A DNA stretch of 64,000 bases. It comes from Halocafeteria seosinensis. Lineage: Eukaryota; Sar; Bigyra; Bicosoecida. Of this stretch, positions 9,229 through 19,980 are shown piece by piece. Under the pieces are notes generated by a model. That model searched no databases and was not told the DNA's origin. It saw nothing but the letters and a program-made list of their open reading frames with translations. Position numbers and translations under genes: made by a program. The stretch is from positions 62,001 through 126,000 of the forward strand of contig LVLI01000156.1 of the NCBI GenBank assembly GCA_001687465.1, read 5' to 3'. Position 1 is the first letter of the stretch; each line of letters begins with the position of its first letter.

Positions 9229-11484
9229 ATGATGCGCGGTATGAAATACTTCGTGGTAACCGTGTCACTGCTACTGGTTGGCATGGTATATACTATGACC
9301 GCTCTGTTTAGATCCAGAACGGTCCATCATCCGAGTGTTGTGGTGGATCCGAGGACTCGAATTCCCACCGTCTCCAGTGCTGGTGGGTCGGAACCTCACG
9401 CCCTTCCGAAACTGTACCCACCCCGACATATTCGGCGAAGCCCAGTGCAAACCATTCCTGCTCAGATTGTGAGCAGTATGCACAGTGATGACCACCAATA
9501 CAATGCTATAATTCGAGGATATCTCACGCCAATGTGCTTGGAGTTTAGAAACGAAAATATAGTGAAAAGTAGCATCGAACTGTTGTTACTTCTCACCGCA
9601 GCAAACGACACTTCCACCGACTACGAGAGTTCCAAAATGCATGTCAAGCATGGCCGTTCATGCTTCACTCTGCGAGGAAATATACCTGCCGGGATTTTCC
9701 GAGTCAACACCCTCATCTTTCAAGGGGATAAGAAAATCTACGAGCAGAGTATGTCTGTCATTGACGTTCACTGCAACGCCACTCTTCCCAAATCCAAGTC
9801 GAGAGTACGCGCACATGCGGTTGTTTGCGTGAATGAGTCTACAAAATTGCTGCATGATATAGAAGTAGAAGAAGGTGTTATCTTTTTGACAAACCCGAGA
9901 GCCCACCTGACCATCGAAGCATCACAGCTAACTCTCCTGGGAACTGCTGAAGCCCCAATTGTTTTCACTCGAGGCTCCGGAGCACTCCAAGAGACTACTG
10001 GTAGTTTGCTTGTATGTTTGGATAGCACTCTAATCTTCCACAACGTTTGGGTAGGTCTTGAAGGGAATGGTGCGAAGGCACTTCTTGATCTTAATCGCAG
10101 CAGTCTTTCGTGGATCTATGGAGGTGCCCTGGTGTCCCAACCAACGTTGCACGCTCAAAGAAGCAAACTCATATTTTCTAACTGGGGAATCTTTGGAAAA
10201 CTTCGCAAAGGAACTAGCTCCGTCGTGATAAAGAATTCATCGCTTTGGGTACAGAGTGCTCAAATAGACATCAGTCTCGGAAGGGCCAACTCAACCGGGA
10301 AGGAACATGATTTGTCTGTGGGGATACAGCCAGTATTTGCTATCGAAGGCGTACTCAACGCTGCTGCCGAAATCTATTTCAGACGCAGCATTTTTGACGG
10401 GACGGAGTTGCCCTTAGTGGTTCTCTCGAACGTGCAGCGAGTGTACTTCGAATGCTGTGCTCTTCCAGGGAGCGTTGATTATCCCACTATCGAACTTGCT
10501 TCTAACTCTCTTATGAAGTATCGAAAAATCTTAGGAAGCTTTCAAATCAGTGGTGAACTAGTTTCAGCAAAATCTGTTGGCGGATGGGCCGTGTCAAGCA
10601 CGCACAAATATGTCAAAGGATCTTCAGAGGACTTTGCGGGTAACGAAAATTCGAAATCAACCTGCAATATTCCTCTTTCTGTTTCATTCTGGAGCTTTTG
10701 GCCAAAGTGTCCCAAGCCACAAAAATTAGTCGGAGCTGGTGGATATCATAAGACGTACGTATTTCCTAGCGAGCATGGTATGCTTGCTTTAAGGACAATC
10801 AGCCAGTGGAATGTTGGAAATCGACCATTTGAAACGGTGGATTTTGATAGTTGGAAGTGGAGGCTCATTCGGGTCCAGAACATGGCTATCAAACACACTC
10901 GTCTGGCTAAAGTGGAAAGCTACTGTCTCCGAGAACATCACCGCGAGCATGCTCCAATCATGGAACTGGTTCATGGACGAGATTTTAGCTCCGCCGTGTT
11001 TTTAGCAATGCGGAAGTTCCCTGTAAGAGATGTTCTGAAGGTTGTCATCGATGTTACTATGGGGATTGCATACTTTCACGAGGCGAACCCAATTGGAAGA
11101 TTCCACTTTCAGGATTTTGCACCTAGCCCGTTGGGTGACAGACACTTCGTAAATAACGTAAGAGTGGACCCAATAGGCATTGTGGCAAAACTGTTTGATT
11201 ACGATGGACAGATGAGCGGTCGTTCGAAACCGGATCGCCTGCGTGAAAATGTATATTCCCTCGGATTCATGATGGCTGAGGCGTTCGGAAGCAACGGAAA
11301 GAAGGAGCCAATACTGGAACATGATTTGCCGCGGAGGTTAGACGACGTTTGCCGAAGAGTTCCGAAGTACTGTAGGCTCATGTTTCGATGTATTGATAGA
11401 AAACGTTTCCCAGACTTGAGTAGTTTGGAAGTTCTGTCCAACCTCTCAGCAATAGCCGCAGCTAACTATCATACTAATGTCTAG
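9229..11484 (+). CDS. Membrane-anchored (type II) predicted pseudokinase
   Basis: Intronless, 751 residues from the ATG at 9229. A single hydrophobic segment at residues 5-27 (YFVVTVSLLLVGMVYTMTAL) after a basic start suggests a type II membrane protein of the secretory pathway. Residues of about 150-420 are beta-rich with repeated short strands, reminiscent of a beta-helix. The last 270 residues resemble a protein kinase: a Gly loop (LVGAGGYHKTYVF), VLKVVIDVTMGIAYFHE like the helix E region, and ENVYSLGFMMAEAF like the D-V-Y-S-F-G helix F motif. The catalytic motifs are degraded: the VAIK lysine position reads LALR, HRDLKPSN reads FQDFAPSP, and DFG reads DYD. So it is probably a lumenal or extracellular pseudokinase. 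The ligand and partner are unknown. Confidence 0.7.
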   Translation: MMRGMKYFVVTVSLLLVGMVYTMTALFRSRTVHHPSVVVDPRTRIPTVSSAGGSEPHALPKLYPPRHIRRSPVQTIPAQIVSSMHSDDHQYNAIIRGYLTPMCLEFRNENIVKSSIELLLLLTAANDTSTDYESSKMHVKHGRSCFTLRGNIPAGIFRVNTLIFQGDKKIYEQSMSVIDVHCNATLPKSKSRVRAHAVVCVNESTKLLHDIEVEEGVIFLTNPRAHLTIEASQLTLLGTAEAPIVFTRGSGALQETTGSLLVCLDSTLIFHNVWVGLEGNGAKALLDLNRSSLSWIYGGALVSQPTLHAQRSKLIFSNWGIFGKLRKGTSSVVIKNSSLWVQSAQIDISLGRANSTGKEHDLSVGIQPVFAIEGVLNAAAEIYFRRSIFDGTELPLVVLSNVQRVYFECCALPGSVDYPTIELASNSLMKYRKILGSFQISGELVSAKSVGGWAVSSTHKYVKGSSEDFAGNENSKSTCNIPLSVSFWSFWPKCPKPQKLVGAGGYHKTYVFPSEHGMLALRTISQWNVGNRPFETVDFDSWKWRLIRVQNMAIKHTRLAKVESYCLREHHREHAPIMELVHGRDFSSAVFLAMRKFPVRDVLKVVIDVTMGIAYFHEANPIGRFHFQDFAPSPLGDRHFVNNVRVDPIGIVAKLFDYDGQMSGRSKPDRLRENVYSLGFMMAEAFGSNGKKEPILEHDLPRRLDDVCRRVPKYCRLMFRCIDRKRFPDLSSLEVLSNLSAIAAANYHTNV

Positions 11485-12010
11485 GCGATGACACTACGAA
11501 GCTACTACACCCGACGAACACGTATTGCTTCCGAAGGCTGCTTCATGTTGCCCCTGTACCAAGCTGATCCTGTTACCTGTTTCTTCAAACCCAATCACGC
11601 GCCGTACGTAGAAACGCGGACATCGGAATCGCACAAGGTGCACTGCTTCTAATGCAGTATGTGAGGAGTCTTGTCGGCCGTCGGCCGTGGCCAATGAGCG
11701 TATGGAACCGAAAGAGCGCACAGCAACGGAGTACCAACCGGTAAATGTCCTTCCTTGGGAAGAACGCTATTAATGTCTAATGTTTTGTTGAAATTGTCTT
11801 TGTATCGCCTTCACCAATGAATGAATGCAAAAGTTAACTTTGATACGGCCTCCAGTAGTATATATACTTCAGTCCGCACTCCACGCGTCGGCTTACGGTT
11901 GAACTTCCAGCTAGAGTCTACTGAGACAATTCTTGCCTGGTTTGTTCCAGCATCGGGTAAATAATCGTTTTGTTTCTTAGTTCACTTCATCCGGCTTGTT
12001 GTGTACAGAA
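11485..12010. other. Spacer with TATA-like promoter of the coiled-coil gene
   Basis: About 525 bases between two plus-strand genes. It contains a GTATATATAC TATA-like element at about 11858-11867, roughly 145 bases before the ATG at 12011, followed by a pyrimidine-rich leader. No other gene or repeat is seen. Confidence 0.4.
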
Positions 12011-14900
12011 ATGGCGTCATCGTACCAACACGGCCGAACACCACCCACCGGTGGAAGCGGCACCAGCGCCTCCACGACCAGTACGACTACGCCCTCCAGC
12101 ACTTCAGAAGGAGGAGGAGAGGGATCCTCCTCTTTTTCTGTGGCTTCTTCCAGTGGATCCTACACCCAAGTGCAAGCCCCTGTGGGTGGCAATGGAACGA
12201 CGACAACGCATGGAGGCGGTGAAGAAGGAACACGATTACAGAGCCAGATACGCCAGCTCCAGCAGCAGAATCAGCAACAATCGACCCAAATTGAAGAGCT
12301 CGAAGGAGGTATGCGTCTTCTTGTCTATGGAAACACAGTGAATAATTACTGCAGAGCAATGGGTGGTTGACTGCAGAATTGAAGAGATATAAAGATGCCA
12401 ACGCGAATGGCGCCAAAGCTCTGGACCGAGCTGAACGTAAGTCTCCTGGTGATGGTAAAGAGGGATGGCTCAATGGAATCAAAAATGTTTGTTTTATTTC
12501 TGTGCATGCAGATATCATCGCGAAATCGAAAGATAAGAAGGCCCTCCAGACCGCACTAGAAGAGCGAGATAATTTCCAGCAGCAAGCCAAAGCTCTACAA
12601 GATTTGTTAAGGCAGACATCGGAAGAGTTGGAGCAATACAAGAGTCGCGTAGAACAACTAGAAGTAAGTTCAGCTTTCAACGTATGGTATAGTGTCCTCA
12701 AGGTCAGCACTTGTATTGTTTTTGGCCCTATATTGCTTGACCGCAGAGTGGCAAAGACCCCCAGGCTGACCATGATAAGGAGGATCTGCGGGAGCATATC
12801 AACAACCTAAACGAGAGAATGCGGGACATCCAGCAACAAATACAATACAAGGAAAGCGTGGGGGGAGATATGGAAGGAGAGGAAGAGAACAAGGGTGGCA
12901 ACGAGGAGCAAAGTATTGAGCAGTTAAAGGATGAACTGGAGCATACGAAAGTGGAAATCGCAGAGACAGAAGCCAAGTTAAGTGATGATCAGGAAACTCA
13001 GATCCGAGCTACAAGGACGAGAGAGAGGTTTGCGCGTCAGCAACGAGAACGAAGAGAACAGCTAGAATCCGCGTTGGCAAAGAAGACCAATGAATGTGTT
13101 AAGCTTCAGCAAAACATATCGGAACTGGAGGACGCCCATGCGGCCGACATCAATAAAGTGTTAGAGCAACTACGAACAAAAGAAAATGAATTAAGCGAGG
13201 CGAAGAGTCGCGCAGAAAAGCTGAGTAAAGAGCTTGAAGAAGCAAATAAGAAACTCACAAGTCATCACCAGGAAAGTTCTAGCTCTGCCGAGTTCTCAGA
13301 AAAACAGAAGGAGGAGCTTCGTAAGCAGCTAGATGCACAGAAGAAAGAACAAGAAAAACAACTTAAGCAAACAAAGAAAGAAGTGGAAAATGAGAAGAAA
13401 AGGGAGATTGCTAATGCGCGAAAGGAGGCATACGAGGAAGCCCAGGCAAGAGTCCAAGCTGACCTTGAAAAAGGAAAAGCGGACGCGAGAAAAGTAGAAG
13501 AGCTTCAAGAAGAAATAGAGGGGTTAAACGAATCCTTGAAAGAAGGCACGGAAAAGAAAGAAACTGCGGAGCAACAGGCTGAGGAGCTGCGCGAGAAGTT
13601 GATTCGAACAGAGTCCAAGGTCACAAAATCTGCGTCGACAATAGCGTCCATGCAAAATAAGGTCGACTCTCTGGAAAACGATTTATCGCAGACACGTGAA
13701 AGAAACGAAAAGGTAGAGAAGGAAATAGAAGAAGTGAAAAGGGAGAAACAGGGAATCAGTGACAAGCTAGAACGACTCGAGGAGGACTACGCCGCTACGT
13801 CTTCCAAACTGGACGAGGTAGAAAAACGTAAACAAGAATTAGAGGAAAAAATCAACGAAACTACCGAAGAGGTTTCTCGGCTCCGCGAGGAAATGGAGAG
13901 CGTCCGTAGCGAACGAGATGAGTATAAAGGACGGGTGGAATCAGCGGAGCAACGCAACGAAGAAGCTGAGTCAAAGCTGGAGCAATTACAAAATGATCAC
14001 AAAGTGGCTGTTAAACAACACAAGCAAATTAAAAAGGGTCTATCTCAAGAAGTTTCAAGACTAAAAAGGCGTCTTGAAGAAATGGAAAAACGCGAGGACG
14101 ACAAGCAAAGCACAACGAATAATGAAACGTCTACTGATCTTCAAGAAGCAGTGCAAACCAGAGGTACTGGAGCGAACTCGCATCCCACATCGAACTCTTC
14201 CGAAACTGGCTCTGTGAGATCCCATACTTCTGACAATGAGCGAGGCTCGGACAACGGAACAGCCAACAATGCCCCGGCTTCTCCTAGTTTACAGGGCAGT
14301 ATCTCCACTCCTCAGGCGTCCCCCCGGCAGCACGGTAGCCGTCACAGTAATGGCTCATCGAAAGCTTCATTTATGGAGAAGTTGCGAGCGAAGGGAAAAA
14401 GTGCATTTTCTCCAGAACCACAAGCCCAGTTGCAAGCGGTAACGGCACAACAATTCCGCCGTGAAATAATGGCACTGCGCCAAGCCCTTCGAGATGCAGC
14501 CAAAACCGAAGCCGATTTTGCCTCTCGTAGCAACGACGAGACCATACGCGCTCTAGGTGATCGCCTGACTTCCGTGTTGTCTGACTGCGAGCATACCAAA
14601 GAACGCGTGAAAATGCTTGAAAATATAGTGCAAGACCTCCAACAGGAACTAGACGATAAGCGTCGTTTGCTGAATGGGTTAACTGCAAGTAAGATCGGTA
14701 TAACCTCAGCAGAATCAAGGGCGGATGATACTATTGAAGTAGATGGGGTGCCCATTTCTTCAGAATCGAAGGCCCTCTTGGACGCCGCTATGAAAGAAAT
14801 CCAGGAAAGACCAGGAGCAATCAAGAACCTACTGCTACGAACACTTTCGGAGGTTGAACGCCTTCGTCATGATATTAAGCTAATGGGTACAGGGCAGTAG
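12011..14900 (+). CDS. Long coiled-coil protein (golgin/tether-like architecture)
   Basis: Four exons (about 12011-12307, 12374-12435, 12511-12662, 12746-14900) with GTAAG- or GTATG-type donors. Residues 1-75 are Ser/Thr/Gly-rich and disordered. Nearly all the rest up to about residue 600 is continuous heptad coiled coil rich in Glu, Lys and Gln, broken by a Ser/Thr/Asn-rich linker (SNSSETGSVRSHTSDNERG). A second short coiled coil follows, and the end is KNLLLRTLSEVERLRHDIKL. No GRIP, GRAB or motor domain is recognised. Such proteins usually tether membranes or form cytoskeletal scaffolds, but similarity between coiled coils is no proof of kinship, so the function is open. Confidence 0.72.
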
Positions 14901-14961
14901 CACTAACCTAGTGTCAGGGAATGAATAAGGAAGGGTAGTACCACCAATGTATATTGCGCAA

Positions 14962-17900
14962 CTAATGGCTCTCTGAAACACCAGCTCCCATTTTTTCCTC
15001 CACACGTCTCCGCTCGTTTAGATAAGATGATGCCATTTTATTAATGACATCATCACTAGGTATAGCAGGTTCTCGAGCGGATGCTTTAGTTTTAGAGTCA
15101 GCAAACGTAGAGCCAAATTCTCGGTTCATTTCCTCAAACGTCAACTCATGATCGGAATCGTCAGTTATATCCGACATGTCACCGTCCGCCTCGGTCGATT
15201 CATCGTCCGATTCATCGCTAAACCTGTATCCTCGAAAGAACTGGCTAGACGAAGGTTGTTCATGCGAGTTCGCAGTGTAGCTCCTGGTACTCCCTTGATA
15301 CGTGTCGTCCTCATCAATATTGATACCAAGTCGATCAAGTTGGGCACGTCCTTCCTGTAGAGCAGCAGATAGGAGTTGCTCTACGCTGGCCCCCGTTTCA
15401 CCTCCCTCTTGCTGATTCGCTTCCTTGGCGACAGCAGCAGCCGTTTCCGAGAGCTCGTCCCAGTCCTGAGTAGACAGATTGTCAGTTGGTAGTCCAAGGC
15501 TCTGCAACGCCTCAAGAAGTTGAGACATGGCCGTGGAAGACGAATCGTTGGTTTCTTCCTCTTTGTTCTGGTCTCTCCCGAAGGAGGCTCGTGGAGGACT
15601 GCGAGATTCTCGAGCCTGTGACTGCTTTCCTTTCCTAGGAATCTCCCGATCTGGAGGTTGGTTCTCTGTAGCAGAGTCAGTCGTCGCCGGAGAGGTAGAG
15701 GTAGACGAGGTAGACGGGCGTTCGTCTTGGGGAGGCATAGACGGATATGATGGAACTTCAGTTACTCCTGGCTTCTCCTCTTCCATACTCTCATCCTTAT
15801 GCTCGCCCATTGAGCGCTTGCTCTCCACCCTCTTGGGAGTAGAGGGTGAGCTTTCTACCTTAACTGGTTCCTTGTTCATCTTGCTCTCAGTATCATTGTG
15901 CCGATCGGCTCGTAGCTTTCGGAGTTTACTTAATCTTACTTTCCGAGCTTCCTCTTCTTTCTGTTCCTTGTCTCGCAGACTTTGAAGAGCACGTTCTCGT
16001 TCCTTCGCACGTTCGTTTTCCCTCTGCATTTCTTTCTCATACCACTGCTCAAAACCCATACCTTCGGATGCATTTTGTGTTAGCATCTTATTCCGGAGGT
16101 CTACATCATACATCATTCGCTTGTAGCTGTCAGCAAGTGTTTCATAAGCAGAATTAATTGTAGTGAATACAATAGTGGCACGACGCGTTGCTTCGTCACT
16201 GGAAGTGTGTTTATCTGGATGCCATTTGAGACATTGCTGACGGAAAGCCTTCTTGATTTGACTGTTCGTGGCACTTCGAGAAACTCCCAGTGCACTGTAA
16301 TAAGAAATATCACGCATCATTTCAGCGTCATCTTTTCGGCGTTCCCATTGCCGATCGGATGGATCCGACTCCAATAAGGAATCAAAGTCTTTCGAAGCCT
16401 TTTCAAATTCAAACAAGGCCTGGAACAATAGAAAACAAAAATGTCGAAACGTGCTCTTGAATACAAAGCAAAGGCTTCCCAGTCTTACCATGTAACACTC
16501 GGCACGCTGAGCCAAAGCATTTCGGTAAGTTGAATCGCTCTCTAGAGCACTGTTGCAGTCCTCGATGGCTTGACAATGTTGTGCCAATCGGTATGCGGCT
16601 CTTGCTCGGTTGTAATACAACGTAGCCAAATCTCTGGGAGAAGCTCGCTGTACAGATGGGTGGTTTAAGACATAGCTAACATGCAGGTCTGGAAGACATT
16701 CAAATGCGACCACTTACGGCTTGGCACTTGGGGGCATATTTCAGTGCAAGAGCGTATTCATCCATTGCACTCTGAAAATCTTTCAAGTTGTAAAGTTTGT
16801 TCGCCCGCACACTGGCATTCCAGAACCGTAAATCAGGATCCTCGAGTTGCTCAACTACGCTAGTGTGGCGATGATGCTCCGCCAATTGTAGAGGCGTAAA
16901 ACCATCCTCGTTAACACTCGTTGCGTTGCAGCCTTGCAATAACATGATCTTCGCGATTCCAGGTTGATTGTTGGCAGAAGCCAGATGCAGGCATGAGTTG
17001 CCCACTGTATCCAATTTCCAAACGTCAGCGTCCGCCTTACTAAGTAGAATCTTAACGACATTATCATGACCTTTGGCACACGAAATGTGCAAGCTGCAAA
17101 CAAAACGCTATTATTTATAGACAACGGATGCAGTGTATGCTGGTTCGTCGGCCACTTACGGAGTTCGGCCCATCAGATCTTCATCACCGACTTCATTGAC
17201 GGAAGCGCCTAGTTGAATCATCTGTTTAACTGTCCTATGCCTCCCTTCTTCGGCAGCGGATCTCAATGCCGCGTTTAACGAACTCTTGAGGGTGCTTGAA
17301 TGAGAATCAACAGTCTTTGGAGATAGTATGTAGTGGCAGACATCCTCTCGGCCAGCTTTGGCGGCAGCGCAAAGAGCGGTGCGACTGTATAGAGCATCTT
17401 CGTTACAAAGTCTGCTAATCTTATCCTTATCTTCTTCGTCTATTGCCTTTTGTAGACCGTGAACAGTCTGTAGCGCATCCTTGTCCAGGGTGGAACTACT
17501 TCGCGGTGGCGCCTCCGTCCCACCGTGAGACTTCAGCGCCTGTAGTTCAGACTTGGTTTCAGCTAATGCAAATCGTAAAGCTAGAACCTCGTGACGAAGC
17601 GTTTCCGAATCATTGTTCTTCTCGTTTTGCGCTTGTTCAGTTTCCATCTGTGCTTGGGCCAACTTCCTACTTAAGCTGGCGACTTGGCGCTCCGAAGACT
17701 GTTTTTCCCGCTGAAGCGACTCATTTTTCGTCTTCAGGCTCTGAACTTCACTCTGTAGTCGCTTCGCTTCCTGTTTGCGCTCCAACTCGTATTCACCCGC
17801 TACCTGATATTCATCCAAGCCACAAGCAAAGTTCGCGAGTTTGAATGACCCGAGTTGAAGTTGGATATGAGCCGTAACAACTTACCTGCATTAAACGCAC

Positions 17901-18122
17901 AGCCAGTGACGGCGAGTTCGAGGAAGAGGACGAGGAGGACGAAGATGCTCCATAGGATGGATCTGAGCCACGAGCGCTACGAGGATCGAATTGGCGCGTA
18001 TAGCCTCCTGCTCTTTCTTCGAATCCAGCTCCTCCTACTTTCGAGGCCCATGACGGATCACGATAGCTAGTACGTGCGCTTCCAGTAGCATTGCTTCCGC
18101 TATATGTCCTTCTGTACGACAT
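14962..18122 (-). CDS. Ankyrin-TPR-J-domain co-chaperone
   Basis: At least five exons on the minus strand, starting at ATG 18122. In order: a Ser/Arg-rich head with an SSSSSSSSS run; a coiled coil (ELERKQEAKRLQSEVQSLKT); ankyrin repeats (GRTPLHISCAKGHDNVVKIL, NSCLHLASANNQPGIAKIML, FTPLQLAEHHRHTSVVEQL); TPRs (ANKLYNLKDFQSAMDEYALA, YYNRARAAYRLAQHCQAIED); and a J domain, YYSALGVSRSATNSQIKKAF with the intact HPD in CLKWHPDKH. A long charged and Ser-rich tail follows. The J domain stimulates Hsp70 ATPase and the TPRs usually bind Hsp70/Hsp90 C-terminal tails, as in DNAJC7. The added ankyrin block is unusual. A 70-nt intron (CQA to RASPRD) contains what looks like in-frame coding. A cytosolic location is expected. 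Confidence 0.87.
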
Positions 18123-18481
18123 TATGTTCGCTGTCTAAAACTATATACTGTGTCGCTCAAAAACGGAGCTTGACCAGGACGGCTTCCAACTTGAGGTCCC
18201 TGCTTGCCGTTAATTGAAGTTAAAAACTCCAAAAAGGGTTTCCCGGGGAAGCGATAGGGGGGAAACTGACTTCAGATTGATTCAGCGCGCTAGTCCCTCT
18301 ATCTCGTCCGTATTCACAAAGATGAATCACTGAATCAAACAAACCAGTAGTTCTCTTGGAGTACATGAGTTTGCTATCAGGAAAAATGTTCTATCCATCG
18401 CAACACAGCACAAAATGAGGCGTTTGTTGCAAGCGTCGCGACTGCAGAACTCGACGATTTGATTGCTACGTTGGTGAATCG
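18123..18481. other. Upstream region of the ankyrin-TPR-J gene
   Basis: About 360 bases upstream of a minus-strand start codon, expected to contain its promoter. An ATG at about 18415 opens a short frame with a basic, presequence-like start but stops after 15 codons. No clear element is seen. Confidence 0.35.
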
Positions 18482-18751
18482 TTGAAAAGTTCGGCGAAAC
18501 GCACGGATGGACGAAAACGAGACGGGAACTCGGAGCATGGTAGTGCGATTCCCCTTTGTAAATTCTACGTGATATTGGGAGTGCACAGAGAACAAACGAG
18601 GATGGCATGTGCTTTGCATACAAGTGTGGATTCAATTCCAGATTCCAAACACAAATTTGAATTCCTCAAGTCAAGTCAAGAAGCTTACGAGGGTGTACAG
18701 GTTCGAGGTTTAAGTAACGTAAGTTCTTGTGTGAAACTACTCAGTTTTTGA
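18482..18751 (+). pseudogene. J-domain-like fragment (uncertain)
   Basis: A 90-codon open frame reads FYVILGVHREQTR and then IPDSKHKFEFLKSSQEAYEG. This follows the J-domain pattern (Y-x-x-L-G-V in helix I, then H-P-D, then K-F-x-x-x-x-x-A-Y-E in helix III), but helix II is about four residues short and the HPD triad reads IPD, so it could not activate Hsp70. No ATG precedes it in frame and no clean splice sites were found. It may be a decayed J-protein gene, an exon of a diverged one, or chance. Its 3' end overlaps the end of the minus-strand gene at 18737. Confidence 0.28.
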
Positions 18752-19743
18752 AATCTTTACTATGGCCACAGCAGCGGGACAAATTTGCTTGGTATCCCGA
18801 ATGCCATACATTGTGCCGTCGAGCACCGTTTTGTCGGCATGACTCTGCAGGAATTCAGAAACATCTTCAGTGTTTTCTTTCGTCGTTTGTTCAAATCCTT
18901 GTGGTACACTCAGTGCCGCGACGGAATCCACCTCTGGCTTAATGGAATCATAGTTTTTCTCCCTAGAGGGTCGTAAAAGAGTTCTACATGTATCCGGTGA
19001 AACAATGTTTTCTCCATATCGCAGTATGGAGTGATAGTTTTCGCTGTCCTTAGTCTGCGAAGGGCTATATGCGTTGCCAGTGAATACTTCGCAAAGAACT
19101 AGAGCTACTGGCTGCTCTTCACTGAATGTAAACGGGAACGTGGACCATGCTGACGAACACTGCAATGGGAAACAGTGCAACCGTGCCATGTTGCATGCAA
19201 AGGATAATACGTTGGCAGCAATGACTTACAAGTTCCCACATTGCCACACCTGTATTTTCCTCAATTCCATCCGCTATCCGAAGGCGAGGGAAAATGCTCG
19301 TACCCTGCACGGGCCATCACATTGTCACATAACTTCCCGCACACAGTTGAACTGGTAAGCATTACCTTCATCAAAAATGCTGGGAGAGCCGAAACGGGGA
19401 TAGCTATCCACAGCCACCTAAGCGGCCACTTGGCACACTCTAAGGGGGTATCGGGTCCCAATACACCAGACGATCGTTCATTTCGCCAGCCATCAATGAG
19501 ATCTTTTGCAGCCAGGCGCATCAGAGAAAACTGAGCCAGTGTCCCTGGTTGGTCCCTCGAGATACAATCAAACACTCTGTCTACCGTAACTTTGACGTCC
19601 CTGAAAGAAAGAAACAACATGACACTAGTGGGACAAACGAATAAGCAATATGCTTTCTAGTTGAAGAACCTACGTTTCGAGACAGGCCTGTGTGTCTACA
19701 TAGTCGCTCACTTCGCCATGAAACGTAAAGTCCGTGGGTTCCT
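18737..19743 (-). CDS. Unrecognised gene; C-terminal part weakly PARP16-like
   Basis: Minus-strand exons are supported by splice sites and frame at about 19743-19674 (DFTFHGEVSDYVDTQACLET), 19600-19366 (VDRVFDCISRDQPGTLAQF; a hydrophobic stretch LRWLWIAIPVSALPAFLM), about 19303-19222 (GTSIFPRLRIADGIEENTG) and 19170-18737. The last exon has PVALVLCEVFTGNAY and, near the stop, MYGIRDTKQICPAAVAIVKI. These resemble the L-C-E-V strand and the final Y-V-V-x-D-x-x-x-I-R-x-K-Y-L strand of PARP16-type mono-ADP-ribosyltransferases, but I cannot find the family's H-G-S motif. The hydrophobic segment may be a membrane anchor. The 5' end is unresolved: open frame continues to about 20000 without ATG. The family call is weak. 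Confidence 0.4.
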
Positions 19744-19980
19744 GTCAAGAACCATCAGACATTGCAAAATGCACAGTAGTTAAGTAGAGTCACATCAGCA
19801 CATACTAAGGAATAAAGCGAGTGTTTATGTAAGTAACTGAACGTAATCGCTTGACCCTTCCGCAGGATCTGTGTCCTGTACGCGTTTCTCAGAATCTCCA
19901 AGAAATGACCGTACTTAATGCACTGTATCAACGAACCACCAAGGACAGTTACGTCTCGAACAATTGAAACCAACTTCGCC

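Noticed and set aside
12087..12797. 236-codon minus-strand open frame opposite the coiled-coil gene.
   Set aside because: Shadow of the Gln/Glu-rich plus-strand coding sequence; Ser/Leu/Cys-rich product with no domain.
16689..16717. A 29-nt intron in the ankyrin-TPR-J gene (GTAAGTGG to CTTCCAG).
   Set aside because: Too short and out of phase; using the acceptor CTGTACAG about 40 bases further gives a normal 70-nt intron in phase.
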